A stretch of DNA of 64,000 bases from Ypsolopha sequella (lineage: Eukaryota; Arthropoda; Insecta; Lepidoptera; Ypsolophidae). Below the pieces are notes generated by a model. The model was not told the origin of the DNA. It was given only the letters and a program-made list of their open reading frames with translations, and searched no databases. The stretch is from assembly GCA_934047225.1 (NCBI GenBank), contig OW204009.1, positions 18,116,898 through 18,180,897 on the forward strand. The letters are read 5' to 3'. Each line of letters begins with the position of its first letter. The stretch's first letter is position 1. A program made the translations under genes and the position numbers. Below are positions 45,180 through 58,900 of the stretch, in pieces.

Positions 45180-46070
45180 TAATATTTGACAAGCACATAG
45201 AGAAAATTTACACAAAGGCCTATCAAATGCTGGGATTCGTCCTGAGAATCACTACAAAGCGTTCACATACTTATCTCTCTACCAATCATTAATACGCTCA
45301 GTACTTGACTACGCATCTATCATATGGAATCCATACTTTGCAGATTATTCCGAAAAGGTGGAGATGATTCAGAAGAAATTTGTTAAGGCGATTACCATCG
45401 CCAAATTAGCAGCTCGATATTTGTCACTACAAATATCAACGGAAACGACATTGAAATAACGTTCATATCAGCGCGCAATGCATAGTGGCTGTTACGATGC
45501 TCGCTGCGTCCTTGATAGGGCGAAATAGGAGAAAATAATACTTTTCACTTGAACGTGATTACTTGATTAAATAATCTTATGTTAGTTTATAGCTATAACG
45601 TTTATCTATTTATCAAAGCATAGATGAATTCAATCGGCCAAGCCACTCAGGAGCAGTAGGGAATTTGAGGTCAAAAAACACAATTCAGTAAAAAAAAAAA
45701 TTCATGTAGAAGTTTTGGTGGTATGAAAAAGAAAAATGTTGCATATGTTGTCTAAGAGTTGATTATTCATAATACATTTTTTCATTATTTTTGGTTTGGC
45801 CATAAACGAGGAGTAGGCTTTAGAAAGTACCCATTTGGCAATAGTAAGGCCCTTTCAGACTGACCAAATCCCGAGGACACTATGCCGATCTGCTTAAACT
45901 CTATAACCTACAGAGACTCAGAAGGCTTCTATTAGATGCAATGACCCTTTACATCATCTTAAACAATAACTACGACTGCCCTACTCTTCTTGAGCAAATT
46001 AACTTTAGAGCGCCCGCGCGTTCTACACGACCTACATAAACATAACTTAAAACATAAAATATATTTATTG
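45180..46070 (+). pseudogene. Jockey-like LINE fragment interrupted by a MITE
   Basis: Plus strand: YTKAYQMLGFVLRIT, YLSLYQSLIRSVLDYASIIW, EKVEMIQKKFVKAI, then (after the insert at 45392-45847) SRGHYADLLKLYNLQRLRRL and CPTLLEQINFRAPARS. This is the region downstream of the reverse transcriptase catalytic core. The poly-A tail lies beyond 46030. Confidence 0.65.
45392..45847. mobile_element. 456-bp MITE inside the LINE
   Basis: Ends TTACCATCGCCAAAT and (reverse) TTACTATTGCCAAAT, the same as the 62-bp copy at 1258-1319. Interior includes GGCTGTTACGATGCTCGC, shared with 40860 and 60430. Confidence 0.6.
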
Positions 46071-46079
46071 ACCATAAAA

Positions 46080-47600
46080 CATCATAAAATACAATGAGTA
46101 TCTGACTCCTAAAAAAAGTGTTAACTGTAGGCTAGGAGTCAGCACATTCCCATAATTTAATTTTGTTATAATCAGTAGCCAAAAGGTACATACAAAATTA
46201 TGAAACAATTTTTAATTATTTTTTACTTAGCTTAATGTTAGTATGTTAACAAAGAATGAATAAATTAATAATTGTAGTTTTTTTTTAAATAAAATTATCG
46301 ACTGCTCTTTCTGTAACTATCATAAAATATTAAAAGTGCAATTAATAATAAAAGAGGAATGACGGTTAACAATTATATTAGAAAATGAAGGTTTAACATT
46401 TGGTAAGTTTTATTTTTTTTTGTGGTAAGTAGTAGTGCTAGTAATTGCTAAAATTAAACTTATTTATTAATATTAACAAAGTGAAAAGAGGGTGTATACT
46501 GCCTAAGGTATATACCTAAGGCTTTATTCTCAGTTCCTGCTTCACGCAGTAACGGAGGCTGTCGATGTCGAGGCCCCCTTCGAAGAATCTGTAACTCCCA
46601 CAATAAACAACTCCTTACCGTAGAAATATTTAACTCTAACAAAATCAAATTTAAAAAATATGTTAGACAAATTCTAGATACTAAAAACTAATATAAGAAA
46701 TCGTAAATAAATATAAGATCAAATAAATAGGCATGTGTGTGCATGAACGAGGGTGATATTGCATGTGTGTGATTGTGTGTATGAATGCTAGGCTTAGTTA
46801 TAGATCTGTACCATAGTATATGTCTGTACTGACCGATTATAAATTGCTTTGTAAACTTTACTTCATTATTTTATTTTAAATATATTATTTTATTCAGAAA
46901 TGCCATCAATTAGTTTCTACAAAGAAAATGTTTTTGAGAAAGCGTAGAAGAAGTAAATTTAATTGATATGTGTCTATGTGTAGTTTACTTTTGTGTCTTT
47001 TCCATGAAATAAATAAATAAATTTTATTTATCTATCTATCTAATAGTAGGTAGTATCATAAAAAACCGGTCAAGTGTATCAGGTCTCGCACTCTGAGGTT
47101 TTCGTAGAATTCTTATTAGATTTGAACAAATTTTGAACAAATGTTACAAAATTAAATGCAGTTTAATATGTCGTGATCGCTGGACGTTGGCGAGCTATCT
47201 AACTGAAGTCAGCCAAGGGTAAGTAAGAGCTGCCAAGTTCATGTTTTTTAAAAGTGTTACAGTTTGGGCCTGTATAGAAAGCGGGTCACAGCTTTGGCGG
47301 TTTCTTTCTCGCAGCTTCGACGAGTAGAGGGGAAGGGGTGCGCTGAGAGGTACTGCGCAGATGAGAGATCACTTCACGCACCTTCTGTAGTGTACTGTAT
47401 ACCTTCTATGAGTTTAGGTCTCGATGCGGTCTCGATACACGCCAGCGAGTGCGTGAAATATTTTGTATGAGAATCGTACAGCGCCCCTATCTGCTAACGA
47501 GAGGAACCAGAATGTCTCTGATCTGCAATAGTAACTGTCGAACGATGGCCACCGGCTGAGCATTCTCAAGCCATGAGATAAGCAGAAAATAACGAAGCAA
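46080..47600. other. 3' flank of gene 2; no recognised gene
   Basis: AT-rich with GTGTGTG runs near 46735-46790. 47260-47560 has short ORFs but no recognisable domain. Confidence 0.3.
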
Positions 47601-47617
47601 ACCACATCAAAAAATCT

Positions 47618-47623
47618 TTTATT
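47618..47623 (-). promoter_or_regulatory. Polyadenylation signal overlapping the gene 2 stop codon
   Basis: The minus strand reads TTTAAATAAAAG: AATAAA overlaps the TAA stop. If used, the 3' UTR would be only about 15-30 bases. Confidence 0.55.
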
Positions 47624-49900
47624 TAAAAAATATAAACTGCCTTTCATTTTTATCAATCAAATCTTGGACAAATACCACAAAAGAGGTCGCACCTGTGTCA
47701 TAAATTCCCCTATAATAGTCTGGCAGCTGTAGCATCAATGACACTGGGTTGTTATTAGAATTAGCATCACCATAAGAAAATGCTTCATTTTTATCCAAAT
47801 CCTGTCTATAAACTATAAACGGTCCAGTTTTATTCAATGCCTTTCTAAGAGATTCCGCTTTTTCTGACAGATTGAAAACGATGACTTCTGGTTTAACAGT
47901 GTCGCGTGTACTATCTACGTAAGAGTTGCTCTGTTCTACGTCCTGTTCAACAGATCCTTCTGCTCCATCCTCTGGCTTGTCTTCCTGATAAGCACTTAAA
48001 CTGCCAGTTTCTGACTGAATTGGTTCGTTTTCATTATTATTTTCATTTGTAATTGTTTCATTATTGACGTTGGTTCCATTACTTTCACTACTATATGGAT
48101 TGTTTTTAAAAGTGCTGTTATCAAATTTTGATGTATCTTCAGAGTCCTGAGTGTCGTTAAATAAATTAGAAGTACTGGTTTCATTTATATTATCAAAATC
48201 AGTATCATCGGGTTTATCATTTTCATGTTGACTTTCACTATCTCCAAGTTTGTTATCATCATTGATTGTATCGTATGTAGTTGTTAAAGTAGTCTCAGTA
48301 TTAGTTTCAGATGTGCTATTAGCAACTGATTCGTTTTCATTGTCTTTTTCAGTTGTACTTTCGGTATTATTTTGACTTGAACTTACTTCTGGTATTTCAG
48401 TGGCCCCTTTTGAATCATTTTCATTACATTTAGTGGTATCGTTTACGTTTTCGTCATCAACTTGATGTTCTTCCTCTTTATTATCAGAGGAAATCTCTAG
48501 ATGCTCTGAAGTGGTTGTATTGATTTGATCTTCATAGATATCCTTTTCACTTGAAGTTGTGTCTGTTACTTCTGTGGTCTCATTTAAGACACTCTCATTG
48601 CTTTTAGTGGAGTTATTTCCATTGCTGTTGTCATTTGAATTGGAGTTTTGACTACTCTCATCTTTAACAACAGTTGAATTCTCTGGTGATTCTGTAGTGG
48701 TGGTATTGATTTGATCTTCATAGATACGCTTTTCACTTGAATTTGTGTCTGTTACTTCTGTGGTCTCATTTAAGACACTCTCATTGCTTTTAGTGGAGTT
48801 ATTTCCATTGCTGTTATCATTTGAATTGGAGTTCTGACTTCTCTCATCGTTAACAACAGTTGAATTCTCTGGTGATTCTGTAGTGGTGGTATTGATTTGA
48901 TCTTCATAGATACCTTTTTCACTTGAAGTTGTGTCTGTTACTTCCGTGGTCTCATTTAAGACATTCTCATCATTTAAGACATTCTCGTTATTTCCATTGC
49001 TGTTGTCATTTGAATTGGAGTTTTGACTATACTCATCTTTAACAACAGTTGAATTCTCTGGCGTTTCTGTAGAAATGTTACTGACTTTATCTTTATCCGT
49101 ATCATTTTGAATAAAAGTATTTGGAACCTCAGATGTGACTTTTGTCTCATTTTCATTATTGTCTTGATTTGAGTCATCTTGATTTAAAATTTTATCTGGA
49201 TCTTGATATGTATTATTCGAATCATCAGTATTTTCAGAATCGTTAGCGTTTTCGTCATATTTTAAGTTATTTTGACTCTGTTCACCATCATTTTCTTGAG
49301 CTGATTTTCCGGTTATTTCTGTAGTAACAATGCTATCTGTTTTTTCAGTCGTACTGGTTTGACTTGAAGTTATATCGGAGTTTTCTGTTGTTACTTCTTT
49401 ACCAGGATTTTCAGATGATTCATCTTTTGAGTTAATTTTTTCTGTATTATTGTCATTGTTTTTGGTCGTTGTTTCAACTTCTTTTGAACTTGTATTAGTA
49501 TTATTTTGATTTGGTGTTGTCTCCAAACTTTCAGACGTCACATAATCATTATCTGAAGTTGCACTTGTCCCATTAGTTAAAGTTGTGTTTTGGTATCCAT
49601 TTGAGTCAATACTAGCTTCCTTTTGTGGAACTGGCTGCTGTCTATGGCCATAGTCATCCTCATGTTCATGGGTATAACGAACGCAGTTATTGACTGTCAG
49701 TTGAAGTACTGTATCCTTTTCTTCTTCCTCGTCATCAAAATGCTGATCAATCTCCAGGTTTAAGACGGTCAGGTCAAGGCCAACCACAAGAGAAATCTCA
49801 TTCAGGAAGTCCGTCAGCTTGTCCACGACGTAGTTTATCTGCTCCTCTTTTTCTGAATCCAAATAGATGCAATTGTGCTTCTCCTTCCGAACATGGTCAC
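47619..49900 (-). CDS. Gene 2 exon 3 (body and stop codon)
   Basis: A 2282-bp terminal exon, acceptor TTCTTTTTTGCAG at 49901-49913, phase 1. The frame is open for 759 codons to TAA at 47619. It cannot start at the TTG at 49862 since that is mid-frame and has no upstream ATG. A perfect 186-bp period spans 48531-49090 (repeat core TTESPENSTVV, QNSNSNDNSNGNN, LNETTEVTDT). Confidence 0.85.
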
Positions 49901-52900
49901 CTGCAAAAAAGAAAGTCTATAAATACACTTCAGTCGGAGTATTCACAGAACTTTTATATCCAATACTTGCGCACCAAACATAGTATTCAATTCAATGCCA
50001 TTTTATCTGGCTTGGCTAAAAAGACGCACAGTGATTTACATATACATAACTAAACGAAAATGGATCTCTCGTCGACATTACAGGTGAGTACAATGAATAT
50101 AAATGTTTAAGGGATCTGTAATATTGATCCCATCAAAAACATAAAATGTACAAAAATGGCAAGTCTCGCAACGCAATCCTTCCACCGTAAAAAGTTGTGA
50201 GATCTTATGTAAAGCCAAGTCTGCTATTTTAGTTTTTATGGAAGCACCTTTTCATTTAAGTTAGTATGGGAGCACCTATTTAACAAATTTATCATTAATT
50301 GTTTCCTTTTTAGTTACCTACCAACATTAAGTGACTGTATTAATATTAGTCATCTTTATTTCCTAATAAAATATAGTGATTTCGCAATCGCACAGCAACA
50401 TATACAACATATCAGCTACCTAATACCAATTTAGTAGCGATTTGAGAAGATACTCGTATTTCTACGCATCAGTGCTTTATTTGTGCTCTGCGATTGCAAC
50501 GTCACCATATTTTATTAGGAAATAAAGATGACTAATATTAATACAGTCACTTAATGTTGGTAGGTAACTAAATAGGAAACAATTAATGATAAATTTGTTA
50601 AATAGGTGCTCCCATACTAACTTAAATGAAAAGGTGCTTCCATAAAAACTAAAATAGCAGACTTGGCTTTACATAAGATCTCACAACTTTTTACGGTGGA
50701 AGGATTGCGTTGCGAGACTTGCCATTTTTGTACATTTTATGTTTTTGATGGGATCTCATTTCTTTTTGTAGGTAGTCCTCCTTTTTTTCTTCTCGGGTAA
50801 TATTTCTTGCACGTCAGCTGCGGATTTTCTTAAAACCCACTCCCTTTAACTGATCATTAGGACATACTCCTGAGAAACTAGTATCGGGAAGGAGCATTTC
50901 ATAATGACCACCTAAGAAACTACCAGAGAATCGTAAACGTTTCACTGGCATCGCAGGATCGCCACCGAATGATCCTCTCAAACGGCCATTTTCGTAAACC
51001 TCGAACGTAAATGGATACAAAGCGGTGGCTGTCATAAGTTCGGATACGGAACCGTAGGTGGTAGTTTTCATCATTGCTGTCGAGTACATGTGTCTTCACG
51101 CTCATCACACGTATAAAGTTGCATTTCATCCCAATGCGCTACCACATACTCGACTACCGCACACCTCATGTCATATGACGATTCAATGTTCCCATACATA
51201 GAGAATGACAAAGAATGGAACAAACCATCTCCAGGTATAGGGACAACTAGGTGTGGACAAGGATTTTCATTTATGTACAATATTTCAGGTTCCATTGCAA
51301 TATTAATTTTTACTGTATTATTACTATTATCCACAAATAGATGCAACAGGCAGGTTAAAATTTCTTTTGACCATGAAGTGAAAGGCAGGCTTGTCAGTAT
51401 AACCACAGAGTACATTATTATGTCTAAACCTCTCAGAATAATGAGCTAAACCTGGTCTTTTTTGAATGACACACGAGTACATAGACATTTCAATATACCT
51501 ACATCATAGAGGATGCATATACAAATAAAACAACATTAGCCGCTTTATTTTTCCTTTAATATCTTTAAAGCTTTACTTGATAAATAACCTTTTACCTTGA
51601 TTTTTAGGGTTCCGTATCATTAGGTTCCGTGACCCTATTACTGATCCTCCGCTGTCTATCCATCTATCACATGGGTCTACAGCTTCAGCCGTTATAGGTA
51701 GCGCGTAAATATTTTCACATAATATATGTTACATTGTCCTCTATCACGGCAAATAATAATATGGCCCCTATCACAGCATAAAAAGTTCAATAAATGGAAA
51801 TCCAAGGGGGGTCCAATTATTCGATGTTATTTGTTTCAGCTCTATCTTTATAAAACAACAATTTTGGGCATATAAATATTAGAGTTCCGTATTCAAAAGG
51901 TGCTGATTTGTTTGTCAGGCGCTACCATTTTAGCGCCTTGTTTTTTATCGCGTTGATGTTGCTATGTCATCTTTATTGTCGGTATTTACCATAATGATTT
52001 GGGGTTTCGTACCCATATTGTGTCATGGTAGTACGGAATCCTTCGTGAGCGAGTCTGAATTGCACTTAGCCGGTTTAATAGCGACTTAATTACGAAATGT
52101 TGATATTTATCTTCTTAAATAGACTAAATGTGTTTTAGGGTTCCTTACCCAAAGCACAAATTATTATAACAAAGGCTCTATCGTTAGAATGGTTATACAT
52201 ACAAGTTGAAAATTTAGGCAGACTACTTTAAAGTAAAATAAGAAATAATGTGTGTAGGGGTACGGAACCCTTTATGCGCGAGTCGGATTCGCAAACCACC
52301 GTTTTTTAGTGACTTAATTACGAAATGTTGATATTTTCTTCTTAAATAGACTAATATTGTGGATGTGTGGAACATTATAAACCACCCTTTTTAGGGTGCC
52401 TTACCCAAGGAACAGATTATTATAACAAAGGCTCTATCTTTAGAACGGTAATACAACATACAAGTAAAAGTTTAAACTTTGGGCAGTCTGTAGTAAATAC
52501 TTTAAAGTAAAATAATGAAAATTTGGGTTCCGTACTAAAAAGGTACCGAATTGTTTGTCAGGCGCTACCGTTTTATCGCTTTGTTTTTTGTCGCCTTAAT
52601 GTTGCTATGGCATCTTTATTGTTGTTATTTACTTTTAGGGTTCCGTACCCGTATTGTGTAGGGGTACGGAACTCTTTATGCACGAGTCAGATTCGCACTT
52701 TACCGGTTTTATTTTTTAGTTTTCGCACTTTAACTTTAACGTAGAATTTTTCGTTTTAGGTGTCTTTAATGCAAAGCAGCATACCACCAACGTCATCCAG
52801 TGTCATACAAATTTATAGATGCAGCTGGAAACATACATTTTGTATAGACTTTGTATGGAAATATTAAATTACCAACCGCAAATAACATTTTTATATTTTT

Positions 52901-55900
52901 TTGTTGCAATGTACACTTAACACTAACCGCATGCAAAATTTCAAGTTTGTAGGCCTGCTAGAACACCTTTAGACTTTTGATGATGTGTCAGTCAGTCAGT
53001 GACAAAATAAGGGAACTTTGACTTGAGATATTTCGTAATCGAATATAGGTACAAAGTTGTAATTTGGGGTCAGATATAGGATTAATAAGTACTCTTGGTT
53101 CCTGAAATTTCAGACTTCTAGCTTCACCCACAACGAAGATACAGGGGGGTTGAAAGTGCCGTGAGTTGCTTCGAGAAAAGGATGGTACGGCCGTTCCGCG
53201 TTTTTTCTGCGAGACTTTGCGGGGGCACTGCCGTGCCCCCAGATAATAATAATAATACAGAGTCTGCATTTTGAATAGCATGGTAAGAGTGTTTAGCGGA
53301 ATATTGCAAATTATTAATATATCCACAAATTCATGAAGGTACAGGCAAAGATTTCAAAAATTTAGATAAGCCCTGGCACCTAAAATCTATTGCATTGTTT
53401 TTGAATGCGTGCGTTAACATAATACCGACGCGCGCACACTTGAGTGCGCAATCTGTCTACCTACGGTCAGCAAACTGATCAGACTACTAAAGTTGTTAAA
53501 ATGATTAACTTTAAGAACACTTAAGGCGTCCAACTATCACTGTGTTCAGATGAGCACTGATTCCAAACGTGTGAGCGTCACCCATTTAAAGGTGGAAAAC
53601 TTTTGGTGCTGTCATAATACGGTAAGGGCACATGAGGATCCCTCGTGTCCGCATTGTGGCGAGGAGGAAGCGACTAAACATTACTTAGGGCAGCGTTTCT
53701 TAACCTGAGGTCCGCGGACCCCTGGGGGTCCCCGAGCATATGTATGGGGGTTCGCAGCCTAACTGAAACATTTACTGCTTTTCTCAACGACATACCTCTG
53801 TGAAAAGGCATTCTCTGCTTTTGTGTATACTAAAAACAAATACAGAAATAGATTAAAAGTGGAATCCTATTTGAAACTACAACTCAGTAGTAATATAAAC
53901 TCAAATATCACTAATTTAGTTGCAAAAACGCAGCACCAACCTTCTCATTAACGTATTTTATATGAAAAAGTATATATTTTTTGTAATTTGTAGAACTAAA
54001 ATATATGGTCCGAAATTTATTGTTGCTTTTATATTAAGGGGGTCCTTAAAACTGTGTTTGATTTCCTAAGGGTTCCGTGGACATAAAAGGTTAAAAAACG
54101 CTGACTTAGGGGAATGCTTCATATATTCTAGCCTAAGATGGGAGTTACTTGGTGATGACCACATCAAGGAGGAAGATCTCAAGTATCTTGAGTACTCAGA
54201 TATACCTAGATTTATTATAAGAAGCGGAAGATTTGAGAAGGGAACGCCCCTGGGACATTAGGATACCAAAGCTCAAGCAATGGGAATTGGATGGAATAGC
54301 TCCAAATAGAGAGCCAACTACCTGCCTGAGCACAACATCATCATCGTGTGAAAAAGGCATATAATAAAATAAATGAATATTTGGATGATGGTGAAGCATG
54401 TTGTTACAGTGATAATGATAGTAAGTTATAATTTAATTAAGTAGTATAATTTCCCAACTTATGATTCCTCTAAGGTGTAAACATTAATTAAGACAAATAC
54501 GAGTATATATATATATATGTTTTTCTTTGTTTCATTAACCTGAATTCCTGCTGTCTTGTATTTTCTTATATCTTGGTTATATATATGTATGTCATATATT
54601 GTATAGTATAAGTTTTATGTTAAAAATAAAACCATGATCTTGCTAAGTTTCTTGCCCTTCTTCTTAGCAAGACTAATCGAATGGGCGGAGGTAGGCATGT
54701 ATTTATATATGTAACCTATTAGTATGTAGTATATAGGATGGGATTTGGTCGGCCGCCTGGATTCGTGCTGGGGGCTCGGTTGGTGATCATTGAACCTTGT
54801 TCCGGTCCCTGGCCGGGTCTCCGGTATGGGTTCGGGCGGCTGATTGGATTTTACCTTGTATAATATATATTTTACCTGTCATTTTAATCGTAAATATATT
54901 GCTACATAAATTAAATAAAGCTTTAATTTAGTTCATGTACATTTATTATTTTATTACATATATTTTCTTTATTAGATTAATTTTGACGTGTAAAAAGTGT
55001 ATATATCTATACCTGGGGCTCTACCGCGTAATTCTCATTTGTATCAACTTCAAGCAAATGCATGCGAAATACAACGCGTGCAAAAGAGATGGCATGTTAG
55101 GCGGGCGTCGTCGCACGCACGTCAAATTTCAATCTCAAGTTGATGTTGATGAAAATGAGAATTACGCGGCAGACCCGCTGCTTTGCAAAATAAACTATTT
55201 GAATTTGTATGGGAGTATAATAATGTCATACGTGTGTCGTACATACCTGGTGCTGGTAATGCTGATACAACAGCTATAATCTGAAAACAATGAAAAAAAA
55301 ACATGAAGCATTTCATTCATCAAGAAAAAAAGAAAGAAAGAAAAAAAAACTTCATTTGCTGCAACACAAACAAAGAAAAAAAAACATATAATATTTGCAA
55401 AAAACAAATAAAACAGAAAAGTAATAATAGTAATGAAACATTTAGAAGAAATAACGATTGTAGCAACAAAAAGGTCCCTGGCTCAGCATAATGCCGCAAG
55501 CCCCATAAACTTACAACGCTAATTTTCAGCCCAGGCCTAAATAATATAAGATATAAGATACTAGTGACCCGCTCCGGCTTCGCACGGGCATGTATTATAC
55601 ATATAAACCTTCCTCTTGAATCACTCTATCTATTAAAAAAAAACGCATCAAAATCCGTTGCGTAGTTTTAAAGATCTAAGCATACATAAGGACAGACAGA
55701 CAGCGGGAAGCGACTTTGTTTTATACTATGTAGTGATGTACTACATCATCCATCATCCTAGTTCGTCCACTGCTGGACATAAGCCTTTCCAGGACTTTGC
55801 CACTCCCGGCGGTCAACCTGGAACAATTGCCCATACTCACACACGCTGGGCAGGCGGGTTGGTGAGCACGGTGCCGGAATCCTCGCACCAGTGACGCCGC

Positions 55901-58900
55901 TGCCAGTCACCAGTCTGTTCTATATAAGGCCCGGCTATTAGGGATGGATATACTGCCATCCATCGGTCCCAGGCATGGTGGCCCTCCTGGTTTTTTGCCT
56001 GTGAGATGTCCTCTTACTCTCCCCCGAATTACTTCGAGGGGGTCTCCAAGTAAGATGGTGGTACCTCCACAGTCGAGCCCGGCATCAGCTCTACCACCTG
56101 TTGCAATGGCGCAAATATATAGTCTGAACTTAGATCTGCATACTTGCGCCTCTTGGAGTCCTCTGCTGAGGCTGCTTTAGCGGCAGTCGCTTGGATATGG
56201 GACGCCGCCAGTGTGTCGACACAAGTGGCGTCCCACACCAGTGACCAGCCGTTATTCCACGGAATGAGTGTCATTCCATCGGGCCGCACAATGCATTTCG
56301 GCTCCGAAATAGCCGGCACGCCAATGGTGGCAAGGGCTAGACGGATGACATCGTTCAGACTGGCATGCCGCGACAGACGTCCAGCGCTCCTTTTGCAGGA
56401 TAGGCCATGGTGTCCAAACTGGTCGACTTCGATACCACATCGACAGCGGTGAGGTTCATTCGTCCTGGCGCCAATCCAGAGGCTCACGGCTAGGGAATGC
56501 AATCTTGCACCTAAATGTCAATCTCGGTATTTGCAAGATTAAAAAAAATCAATCTCGCAAGATCTCGGTATTAGCGAGATCTTGCACTAATGAAAATTGT
56601 TTCGAAAAAATATAGTTTCTACTACTGCGGGCCTATTGTGTATCTCTAGTTGCCTTCTAGACTGGGTGTCTATCATTAAAAACATAGATATACTATCGAA
56701 TTCCGATGTCCTAAGGATATTTTCGCACTTGAAGTGACTACACAGATTGTTAATAGTTCAATACCCACTAAAGGCAATTTTGAAATTTCAGTTTTTAGCT
56801 ATGTTTTTGATGATAGGCACCTCGTGCAGTTGGCAACTAAAGATACAGAATAGGGGGGCTGGTTAGTTAAAAAATTAAAACAAGATATCAATATAAACAA
56901 ACTTATAATTGTTAATTATATTATTCTACTGATCATACTCAAAAACTTTCGCAACGAAACATACCAGCGCAAATAAGTTATTTTTCCGTAATAACTTTAA
57001 AAACCAACTGTAAATATTGTATGGGCATGTGCTTTTTTTTTTCTTTGCTCTGTTATGTTTTTTGCTAAATTTGTTTAGTGTGAACACTAGAGTAGAGTAT
57101 ATGATTTTATTTAAAGATAACGTTTGTTTTTACTTTATATAGCCTATAGGCTAGCCATCCGCGGACAAGGTTCTAATTCCATGTTTGTAGTCATCAATTT
57201 CAACTAAATGATGTTGATTTTATGATGCTAAATGCAGATATTTGTATCGATTCGGCTAACTTATTTGACAGAACTAAACTTAATTTGAGCCTTCTGTCTT
57301 TTTCTTTCCGTACCGAAAAGACAAAGACAGAACTCTTAAAATAAGGTTAGTCCTGTCAAATTAGTTAAATTGTGTTTAGCCGAATCGACACCATTGTCTT
57401 CTAGACCCAGCAAATCCAAAGCTTTATCTTTTTTTTAAAGTAATTTAAGTGTCGTCAATGCAATGAGGATATTGTAGCATTCACTACAGGTATTCAACCT
57501 CTTTCATATATTTTAGTCTTTCTTTGTCGTTGATTTCTTTACTGAATTTTCAAATTTTAAAATTTAGAAGGTTTTGTCATGTTTTTTTGTTATTTTTCTC
57601 ATATCGAAGAGTATCGTCGTTGAAATAATACAAAATTTGCAATAGAAAATTAATATATAAAATTTGAAATCCCATGGATTCACAAAACGGAGCACATTTG
57701 CCCTAGAGCCATGGAAGCCTTTTTTTCTTCTTTTCCTGGTAAGTTTTGTGTACTTTTGGTTTCATTCTCTGAAAATCCCTTTTGTCCCGTTTCCAATACG
57801 TTAATTTCCTTGCCCGGATTTCGTAGGCATGTCTTGACGCTGTTGTTTTATTTCTTTACTGCGAACCTTCAGGTTTTTTAAGGGTTTTCCATTTCTTCCA
57901 TTTTCTGCGCACCACCTTTTCCCGGCTATCCTATTTGGTTGCGCATCAGAAGTAAGCTTCTTTGTTTGCTGGAAGAGTGTGCTACGTAATAGCGGAGGTT
58001 GAAGGGACGGATCACGTATGCTGGTAAAGTCCGTTTCCCAAGTTATTTCTGAAGTTGGCGCATGACAGTCACGGTTTGACTGACTACTCCGTGGGAAGAA
58101 TTCCAACATCTGCGTCACGAAGACACCCCTATCAGGTTTTTATATATGTAGCCTGGCATTTAATAGACCCTGAATCAATCATTTGCTTCCTTAATGTAAA
58201 GCTAGATAACGATTGCTTTTAATACCTTAAAGTTATATTTTCTCTCGACTAGAAGTTACTAATACTTCCGCGAAATACTAGTTTCTGGGATCCTATAAAC
58301 TGGTTACAACATTCAATTTCGAATCCATAATGTCGTAAACCAATAGCGTCGTTAAAGCTACAATAGATTACCAAAATCCTAAAACAAGATAGAGACTAGG
58401 TATCTTTTTTGTGTTAATTTTCGAAGTTCCGACGTAATACTCTTGTGATATACTTTTGTTTTTGTACCTTTTTTTTTACTTCAGTATTGTTATTTTTAGT
58501 ATACCCAAAAAAATTAAATAGTATCTTTATCCTGATTTATCCTTTTTTTTGGCTGTCACCAGGCTTGCCGTATCGTATTGGTCGTATCGCTTCGGGTGAC
58601 CCGAGCTGGCGCGTACTTCCTAGCAATCCAACGAGGTAACGCTGATAGTTTCTTGGTTCCAGTGTCTTTTTCTATTTAATACAATTTTCATCTTTTAGAT
58701 ACGTGGGTTTAGCTTGTAGATTTTATTTTAATTTAGCATATAGATTTTCTTATTCAGATTTATTTATTGTTATTTAACTTCTTTTTCAAATAATTTATTT
58801 GTAGGGACAATTAATATTAACTAAAATGACAAATTAAACGTCCTAAAATAAAAAATAAACTATAAATGAAACGCCTAAACAAAAAAATAAAAAACATAAG

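Noticed and set aside
49859..49862. Gene 2 beginning at 49862
   Set aside because: The codon is TTG, and an acceptor 38 bases upstream plus in-phase exons 1 and 2 explain the start.
50060..50083. Plus-strand mini-exon ATGGATCTC...CAG|GTGAGT
   Set aside because: Good start and donor context, but no downstream acceptor or partner exon could be found.
55247..55316. MKCFMFFFHCFQ start for gene 2
   Set aside because: Possible, but the stretch is a classic polypyrimidine tract before an acceptor and exon 1 at 59583-59618 gives a better signal peptide.
57711..57738. Plus-strand mini-exon ATGGAAGCC...CCTG|GTAAGT
   Set aside because: No partner exon and it lies in gene 2 intron on the opposite strand.
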